Source: Saccoglossus kowalevskii (taxonomy: Eukaryota; Hemichordata; Enteropneusta; Harrimaniidae). Taken from it: a DNA stretch of 12,913 nt. The DNA lies in assembly GCF_000003605.2 (NCBI RefSeq), contig NW_003149824.1, positions 1,534 to 14,446 on the forward strand, written 5' to 3'. Below are positions 7,428-12,913 of the stretch, one piece after another. Numbering within the stretch: the stretch's first letter is position 1; every line of letters starts with the position of its first letter. The notes under the pieces were generated by a model. It did not search any database, was not told the origin of the DNA, and saw only the letters and a program-made list of their open reading frames with translations. The position numbers and the translations under genes were made by a program.

Positions 7428-9797
7428 GTAAGTGTGCACTTAGTAACTACGTCATCATTTACATACAAACCACTCACCATACGGTAAGTGTGCACTCAGT
7501 AACTACGTCATCATTTACATACTAACCACTCACCATACGGTAATGTGCACTCAGTAACTACGTCATCATTTACATACACACCACTCACCATACGGTAAGT
7601 GTGCACTCAGTAACTACGTCATCATTTACATACACACCACTCACCACACGGTAAGTGTGCACTCAGTAACTACGTAATCATTTACATACACACCACTCAC
7701 CACACGGTAAGTGTGCACTCAGTAACTACGTCAGCATTTACATACACACCACTCACCATACGGTAAGTGTACACTTAGTAACTACGTCATCATTTACATA
7801 CTAACCACTCACCATACCGTAAGTGTGCACTCAGTAACTACGTCATCATTTACATACAGACCACTCACCACACGGTAAGTGTGCACTCAGTAACTACGTC
7901 ATCATTTACATACACACCACTCACCATACGGTAAGTGTGCATTCAGTAACTACATCATCATTTACATACATAACTCACCATACGGGAAGTGTGCACTCAT
8001 TAACTATGTCGTCATTTACATACACACAACTCAATATACGGTAAGTGTGCACTCAGTAACTACGTCATCGTTTACATACATTCCACTCACTATACGGTAA
8101 GTGTGCACTCGTTAACTACATCGTCATTTACATACATTTCACTCACTATACGGTAAGTATGCACTCAGTAACTACGTCATTATTTACACAAATTCCACTC
8201 ACTATACGGTAAGTGTGCACTCAGTAACTACGTCATCGTTTACATACACACCACTCACCATACGGTAAGTGTGCATTCAGTAACTACATCATCATTTACA
8301 TGCACACCATTCACCATACAGTAAGTATGCACTCATTAACTACGTCATCATTTACATACATTCCACTCACTATACGGTAAGTGTGTACTCAGTAACTACG
8401 TCATTATTTACACACATTCCACTCACTATACGGTAAGTGTGCACTCAGTAACTACGTCATCATTTACATATATTCCACTCACCATATGGTATGTGTGTAT
8501 TCAGTAACTACGTCATCATTTACTTATACATATATACCTTTATCAACTACCACTTATACGTCGTTACTTAGAATACGGTTAATCAGTTGATTCATATAAC
8601 CACTATAGTGATCATTTTAAATTCATTATGGAATTCAAACATATATTGAGTTCACTGCTGCTATCTAATCTAACATTGTTCCTCATTACAGAAACTAGCT
8701 GTATTGGTGAAGTTGTTCATGTTTCTGCTATTTTCGTGAACATGGTGGATTTTCCTACTAGCGGGTGCACGCTAACTCCGTTCTCTGGTGAACTATTGAT
8801 CGGCATGAGCGACTTCCAGAATTCAGCCGTAAGTATACCAGTTATGAGTCGCCATCCTGTATAGTATGGTAGAAAAATGAATATATTGCTAAAATGGGTT
8901 AGTGACGTTCTTTTATGTCTTAGTGTATTGCCAGATTTATTAGTATTCGTCTAAAACGATATTGTACATACATAAATACTAGTATACTGTTAAACATGGG
9001 ACAATGTGATCTAATTTAGCAGTATTTATTAGCATTGACATAGGCAGATATTATGTTTACGTAGGTATGTGGTTCGTGTTATAAGCTGATTGGCGATACA
9101 GGAACCGTCATTGCCAAAGTCGTGTCAGACTGCGGGGTGCATTGTAACAGCAACGAAGATATGATTGTCCCAGTTTCGTTACGTGATATCATTGCGAGTG
9201 GTTCCAGTAGTCCCTTTCAATTGTCTGCAATACCAGTAGAGTGCCCGGGTGTAGGCAATGTCAAATATCAGGTGAGAATCATTGTTGATGAATTCATACA
9301 AGCAAATAGAGGCCCTCTGATGGTCGACTGAATCCCAGTCTGATTAGGTGTTGTGAATATATAGACATCAGAACTTCAATCACCATTACTTGCATTCAAT
9401 TTTCAACTTTAAACAAAACAATCTCCTGTGATAAAACGTCACAACATGATACTGCTATGTACCGTATGTCTGACTTTAAATTTAAAGTTGTTAACAATGT
9501 GATAACAAAGTTATATATTTTTATTCGTAGGTACAAAGCTCGAGTTCATCGATGTTCTATATGATTAACGTTTATGATAATGCATATCCAATTGAGTCTA
9601 CCTATGTATGGAAGGATTCACAATGGATTAGTCTGATCAGAACTTCTGGCTTATTCTCATCTCCATCGGAAGCAGCGCAAAATAATATACCATTTGATGT
9701 GAAGGTTGTGTCAACCACAAACAGTAGTATACAGTTTACTCTCAATAGCTTTGATACTGTACCTATAGATACCGGTACACAGTTTGAGTCTTGTTAA
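7307..9797 (+). CDS. EGF-expansin-like secreted protein gene (four exons, 5' end missing)
   Basis: Joined exons are 7307-7427, 8692-8828, 9065-9271 and 9531-9797, giving 243 residues and a TAA stop. Intron phases are 1, 0, 0 and every junction is GT-AG. Domain order is one EGF-like module (residues about 4-38), an expansin-type double-psi beta-barrel (about 45-150) and a CBM63-like C-terminal beta-sandwich (about 160-243). In the known family, expansins loosen cellulose-based walls without hydrolysing them and bind polysaccharide through the second domain; they occur in plants, bacteria, fungi, amoebae and some invertebrates. A role in digesting algal or plant walls, or in binding another matrix polysaccharide, is inference. 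Sequons NQT (EGF) and NSS (C-terminal domain) and many cysteines fit secretion. The upstream start and signal-peptide exon were not identified. The cysteine count is odd (15), with an extra one in the EGF module. An expansin-only form starting at 8628 is an alternative. Confidence 0.85.
7425..8535 (+). repeat. 56-bp minisatellite carrying the 5' splice site, 20 units
   Basis: Units start (ACGG or variant) at 7425, 7481, 7537, 7592, 7648, 7704, 7760, 7816, 7872, 7928, 7982, 8038, 8094, 8150, 8206, 8262, 8318, 8374, 8430 and 8486. The spacing is 56 bp except for one 1-bp and one 2-bp deletion. Each unit opens with ACGGTAAGTGTGCACTCAG and continues with a TAACTACGTCATCATTTACA block. The first unit contains the real exon end and donor, so the array begins within about 4 bp of the exon edge. 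GTAAGT is intact in 17 units; unit 3 lost a G, unit 11 has GGGAAGT and unit 20 has GGTATGT. Two subfamilies are visible: CACCACTCACCAT-type (mostly units 1-10) and ATTCCACTCACTAT-type (mostly units 12-19). Confidence 0.95.
7428..8691 (+). other. Intron 1 of the EGF-expansin gene
   Basis: This phase-1 intron runs from GTAAGT at 7428 to CTCATTACAG ending at 8691. Its 1264 bp are about 88% minisatellite. The unique remainder is about 8530-8691, which supplies the acceptor, a pyrimidine tract and possible branch points. Because the array is likely length-variable, intron length should differ between alleles. Confidence 0.8.
8628..8691 (+). CDS. Possible alternative first exon with signal peptide
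   Basis: The ATG at 8628 is in the same frame as the expansin exon and reads without a stop through the acceptor site. It adds 21 residues beginning MEFKHIL, with a long hydrophobic run (residues 6-20) and then a polar TETSC stretch, which is the shape of a cleavable signal peptide. The nearest in-frame stop upstream is a TAA about 50 bp earlier, so this ATG is the first in its ORF. If transcription started inside intron 1, the product would be a secreted expansin lacking the EGF module. Caution: a pyrimidine tract read in this frame naturally gives Leu, Ser and Phe, so the resemblance may be chance. Confidence 0.35.
8692..8828 (+). CDS. Exon: first part of the expansin beta-barrel
   Basis: The acceptor is TTCCTCATTACAG at 8691 and the donor is GCC|GTAAGTA at 8829. 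With the single base from the EGF exon it encodes 46 residues. It begins TSCIGEVVHVSA, which resembles the GxATYY-type opening strand of the expansin barrel. It ends in a stretch (MSDFQNSA) that occupies the place of the family's NxGxACG lead-in. Two cysteines are present (residues 4 and 26). The downstream junction is phase 0 and runs straight into the conserved CGSCY motif of the next exon. Confidence 0.87.
8829..9064 (+). other. Intron 2 (phase 0)
   Basis: It runs from GTAAGTA at 8829 to TTATGTTTACGTAG ending at 9064, 236 bp and AT-rich. I see no repeat or other feature in it. Confidence 0.85.
9065..9271 (+). CDS. Exon: core of the expansin double-psi beta-barrel
   Basis: It is 69 codons, flanked by TTTACGTAG and CAG|GTGAGA. 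It starts VCGSCYKLIG, the CGxCYxV motif typical of expansin and EG45 domains. The strand VIAKVVSDCGVHC follows, in place of the family's V-x-D-x-CPxC segment. The SLRDIIASG helix matches the LSxxAFxxI segment and is followed by the strand leading to PVECPG. Five cysteines are present (residues 2, 5, 23, 27 and 60), as expected for a secreted barrel. In expansins an Asp just before Leu-Ser is essential for wall loosening (Asp82 in Bacillus EXLX1). By eye, Pro36 (VPVS) occupies that position, so activity may be altered. Confidence 0.9.
9272..9530 (+). other. Intron 3 (phase 0)
   Basis: It runs from GTGAGA at 9272 to TTTTTATTCGTAG ending at 9530, 259 bp. It contains a perfect 16-bp palindrome at 9473-9488. 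In-frame read-through from the previous exon meets TGA at 9329-9331. Confidence 0.85.
9473..9488. repeat. Perfect 16-bp palindrome in intron 3
   Basis: ACTTTAAATTTAAAGT reads the same on both strands. It lies about 45 bp before the acceptor of the last exon. Confidence 0.8.
9531..9797 (+). CDS. Last exon: CBM63-like C-terminal expansin domain
   Basis: It has 88 codons and a TAA stop. The pattern matches expansin domain 2: a serine-rich linker (residues 2-7), a strand MFYMINVYDNAYPI that fits the family's xxIQVRNxxYPV segment, then WKDSQWISLIRTSGLF matching the xxDGKWxxMxRxxYNxF segment. The PFDVKV strand, an SIQFTL strand and a closing DTGTQF follow. The two adjacent tryptophans that bind cellulose in Bacillus EXLX1 align here with Met8 and Phe9, and the third aromatic (Tyr157 there) aligns near Ser39-Gly40, so the flat aromatic surface looks reduced. 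NSS at residues 64-66 or so is a possible glycosylation site. The final residue is cysteine. Confidence 0.9.
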   Translation, partial: VQSSSSSMFYMINVYDNAYPIESTYVWKDSQWISLIRTSGLFSSPSEAAQNNIPFDVKVVSTTNSSIQFTLNSFDTVPIDTGTQFESC

Positions 9798-9856
9798 CTC
9801 GCCCTTTACATGTGACGTAATCAGAACACTTACAAAAGACATTCTCTGTCATTTCG

Positions 9857-9862
9857 AATAAA
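9857..9862 (+). terminator. Polyadenylation signal AATAAA
   Basis: A canonical AATAAA lies 60 bp after the stop codon. TTCGTGTC, slightly GT-rich, follows at about 9876. This gives a very short 3' UTR of about 80 nt. Confidence 0.7.
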
Positions 9863-9890
9863 ACATTTTCTATAATTCGTGTCTAGCAAA

Positions 9891-10040
9891 ATGGCGAAGT
9901 ATGGAGGACATTCATTGAACCCTATGTACGTTACAGAAGCGTTACGGCTAGAGGGCGCGATTCATATTATGATAATTAACTCTGCATTAAAAATGTTGTT
10001 TTCGACTATTTCTAGGCAACAGCACTCGTCCGACACGTAA
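9891..10040 (+). CDS. Small ORF, 49 residues, unknown
   Basis: It opens AAAATGGCG, with A at -3 and G at +4, a favourable animal start context. It begins MAKYGGHSLNPMYV and ends RQQHSSDT before TAA. It starts only 29 bp after the expansin gene's AATAAA. There is no recognisable domain; the middle (AIHIMIINSALKMLF) is moderately hydrophobic. The surrounding 9890-10130 is less AT-rich than its neighbours and has several CpGs. It could be a small peptide gene, the first exon of a downstream gene, part of a repeat element, or chance. Confidence 0.22.
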   Translation: MAKYGGHSLNPMYVTEALRLEGAIHIMIINSALKMLFSTISRQQHSSDT

Positions 10041-12168
10041 CATGTATTCTCGGGGGCCGAGCTACGCCACGTTCTATGTTGATTGAACGCTCGATGTATT
10101 TCTATGGGTTATGCATGAGTCGGTGAAAACAGCTAAAATCGAGAAAACAGCACAAACCTAACCTATTCCTAAACCTAAACCTATTCCCGAGCAACCAAAT
10201 TTATATATGTTGCACATGTAGAAGAAGTCTTGTTACACTGTTCAGGGAAGTTTCAACAACTAGTTCAAAGTACCGTTTCATGAGAGTGTTCGGCTTTTGT
10301 TTTCACTGGCGATAGTTGCCAGACTGTTAAAATGCCCATATTTGTGTAGACGGGCTACATGTAACTGGCTATTATAAATTCTAATGGGGCTTGTGTTTAA
10401 GTGTCAGTTGCACTATTCTATCAGGACTATATAACATAAAAACACATACATACATCGCACATAAATATAAGTATAACATAGATGTACGTGAAGAACAACA
10501 ATTCAATTCCCGTTATGTCCCAGCCAGACTAAGTTGGCTTCGAAGAATTGTTTGCTAGTTGTTTCAACTAAACATTGGATGTATATATTGCGACCATTAA
10601 ATTACCATGATATACCAGTAATTCTGTTTCCCAATTAAATAATACGGGTACTGTGGCTTGTCGCACACCAACCTCACACGGGTTTATTGTGTAGCACACA
10701 CAATATTATGACGTACTGCCATACTTAGCATATGACGTATCCCACTTTATACGATGATTTCTCCTATAGATTATTAATGTTATACATACAGCGTTTTATG
10801 AATATGGATTTGAACCAATCGTAAACTTGGACACATAAATCAGCAGTAAATGCACACATATCACTTGAGGGCGCTACATACCTAGTCGGCACAAATATGT
10901 AATTGCATTTAGAAATATTATTACTATTCCTGTTTTTGTTTTGTAACAAGTCTTTTTTATCTTTTCAATATTTTTTTTTTAAATTCAACTTTAAGGTTTC
11001 AAATCATGTATTATATATTATTCTATAACAATACTATTCATTCATTCAAAGGGGGGCTTTTTGCGATAAAAGCGTTTCATATTATGTCACAAGTATAGAA
11101 TGACATATAATTCTAACCAAGCTAAACCCTGATTTTCAGAGTTCTTGACGGTTGACTATTTTATTGTCACAATATCAACATTTAGTTAATTTCACGTAGT
11201 ATACTTTAATGATCTAGCAATATGTTTAGCATTTTGCTCAAATTCGTCGTTTCCAAATAAATTTGAATTTAGATAAATACTTATAAAGTATTTATGGTTA
11301 GTCGACAGGTGATTTTACTGTGTATGATATTATTCTGAAATATGTATTAGTTTTATTTAAACCACCGGATTTGATGTTGTTTTACAAAAAATATTCGCGT
11401 GATCATTGATTGATAAACAAGTTATGTACTTCACTGAACTCTCTGACAGACTAGGAATGTGGGTGTATTTCATTTAGTTCATATTACATACTACTACAAA
11501 TTGTGTTTTTTTTTTCAAGTTTACTTCCAGTCTGACTTCTGTTCTAACAAATTTGTCCCAATTCTGATTTAGCTAGCTATAACCGTCCCGAGAATGAGTT
11601 GTACACATTTAAAACAAATCTGCGCATCTAATTCACATTTCAAAATTCAAGCACTGATTTAAAACTATTATTTTCGTACAATATTTATACTTGTTTTCTA
11701 CAATATTCGTATTATGTTTATAGAATAGATTTGAATAGAATATTTCATTTGAATCAAATGTTAAGAAATTACCAAATCAAAGCCGAAAAAAGAAACACAG
11801 AAGCAAACATTGTCACAGACGACGATGATAAAAAAAACACATTGAGGAATAAGCATAAATTTCGATAATTCTATAAATAAAACCTTTTAGATTGTTAGCA
11901 ATAAAACTATCTTTTGAACTCAGTCCTTTAAACGTGGTCTGCTTTAGCAAACTGTTAATGTTCGCATTGTATTTTGAGATTGTTTCCAGAAATTGACATC
12001 ATGCAATTTTTACTCTAGGTTCGTGCAATCTAAGACAGCGTGAATCTCATTATCAGCAGTTAGATCAACTGGTTAGATTATAACATGTTTCAAAAAATAT
12101 TCAAATCAATCTTTTATATGTGTTGCTTATTAGCTTAATCCTTTCAACACCACTCCACAAATAATGAC
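10041..12168. other. AT-rich intergenic stretch
   Basis: I found no gene. Small structures are a degenerate CCTAAA/CCTAAC run at 10155-10188, a 7-bp-stem hairpin around the ATTGTGT/ACACAAT arms near 10686-10704, and a perfect 10-bp inverted repeat at 11273-11295. Confidence 0.5.
11273..11295. repeat. Perfect 10-bp inverted repeat, 3-nt loop
   Basis: ATAAATACTT (11273-11282) and AAGTATTTAT (11286-11295) are exact reverse complements separated by ATA. Confidence 0.8.
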
Positions 12169-12913
12169 GTATATATATTATATATGTTCTATAATTGCAA
12201 TACATGGCGTAATACAGTTATATATATTCTATATGTTTTATAATTGCAACACATGGGGTAATACAGTTATATATATTCTATATGTTCTATAATTGCAACA
12301 CATGGCGTAATACAGTTATATATATTCTGTATGCTCTATAATTGCAATACATGGCGTAATATAGTTTTATATATTCTATATGTTCTATAATTGCAATACA
12401 TGGCGTAATATAGTTTTATATATTCTATATAATAATATGTTTTATAATTGCAACACATGGCGTAATACAGTTATATATATTCTATATGTTCTGTAATTGC
12501 AATACATGGCGTAATACAGTTATATATATTCTGTATGTTCTATAATTGCAATACATATCGTAATACAGTTATATTTATTCTGTATGTTCTATAATTGCAA
12601 TACATGGCTCAATACAGTTATATATATTCTATATGTTCTATAATTGCAACACATGGCATAATACAGTTATATATATTCTATATGTTCTATAATTGCAATA
12701 CATGGCGTAATACAGTTATATTTGTTCTATATGTTCTATAATTACAACACATGGCGTAATACAGTTATATATATTCTGTATGTTCTATAATTGCAACACA
12801 TGGCGTAATACAGTTATATATGTTCTATATGTTCTATAATTACAACACATGGCGTAATACAGTTATATATATTCTGTATGTTCTATAACTACAACACATG
12901 GCGTAATACAGTT
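12169..12913 (+). repeat. 49-bp satellite array, about 15 units, runs off the window
   Basis: ACAGTT marks (or ATAGTT variants) fall at 12214, 12263, 12312, 12361, 12410, 12467, 12516, 12565, 12614, 12663, 12712, 12761, 12810, 12859 and 12908. Spacing is exactly 49 bp except for one 57-bp unit with an 8-bp AT insertion. The unit consists of a TATATATATTCTATATGTTC block followed by TATAATTGCAACACATGGCG and TAAT. Variation is almost entirely substitutions. The right end is not in the window. Confidence 0.95.

Noticed and set aside
7265-7495. Reverse-strand frame across the EGF exon
   Set aside because: It is the shadow of the EGF exon and the first minisatellite units.
7425-8535. CRISPR-like array (regular 56-bp spacing)
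   Set aside because: There are no unique spacers; the whole 56-bp unit repeats, in an animal gene intron.
10764-10949. 61-codon reverse frame
   Set aside because: Low-complexity Asn/Ile/Tyr-rich composition expected from AT-rich DNA; no family features.
1-12913. tRNA, rRNA or tRNA-derived SINE
   Set aside because: I looked for A/B box (GGTTCGANNCC-type) patterns on both strands and saw no pair with proper spacing or a cloverleaf.

Overview
The window looks like AT-rich nuclear DNA from an invertebrate animal. It has intron-split coding sequence with GT-AG junctions, an AATAAA polyadenylation signal, long non-coding stretches and two large tandem arrays. There is no operon structure and no Shine-Dalgarno-type start. 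I cannot name the species. A secreted EGF plus expansin-like protein in an AT-rich, minisatellite-rich genome would fit a mollusc or another lophotrochozoan, but that is inference.

One gene can be read with confidence, on the + strand between 7307 and 9797. Four exons join with matching phases (1, 0, 0): an EGF-like exon (7307-7427), two exons that together form an expansin-type double-psi beta-barrel (8692-8828 and 9065-9271), and a last exon carrying the C-terminal expansin (CBM63-like) beta-sandwich (9531-9797, stop TAA). AATAAA lies at 9857-9862. The visible protein is 243 residues. The exon that should carry the start and signal peptide for the EGF form was not found. An in-frame ATG at 8628 reads through the last acceptor of intron 1 and encodes a signal-peptide-like N-terminus, so a shorter expansin-only form is possible.

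The most striking structure is intron 1 (7428-8691). About 88% of it is a 56-bp minisatellite of 20 units that starts flush with the exon. The unit contains the 5' splice site itself, so the true donor is followed by a ladder of near-identical donor copies (the GTAAGT hexamer is present in 17 of 20 units).

Layout: 1-230 is a promoter- or LTR-like stretch (CCAAT, TATA, hairpin). 231-6970 is mostly anonymous AT-rich DNA with a CpG-rich patch at 738-1055, a CpG-rich patch with promoter-like motifs at about 3980-4480, and short tandem duplications. 7086-7180 holds three perfect 30-bp repeats. 7307-9862 is the EGF-expansin gene. 9891-10040 is a 49-codon small ORF just past the polyadenylation signal. 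10041-12168 is AT-rich DNA with no gene I can support. From 12169 to the window edge runs a 49-bp satellite array of about 15 units.
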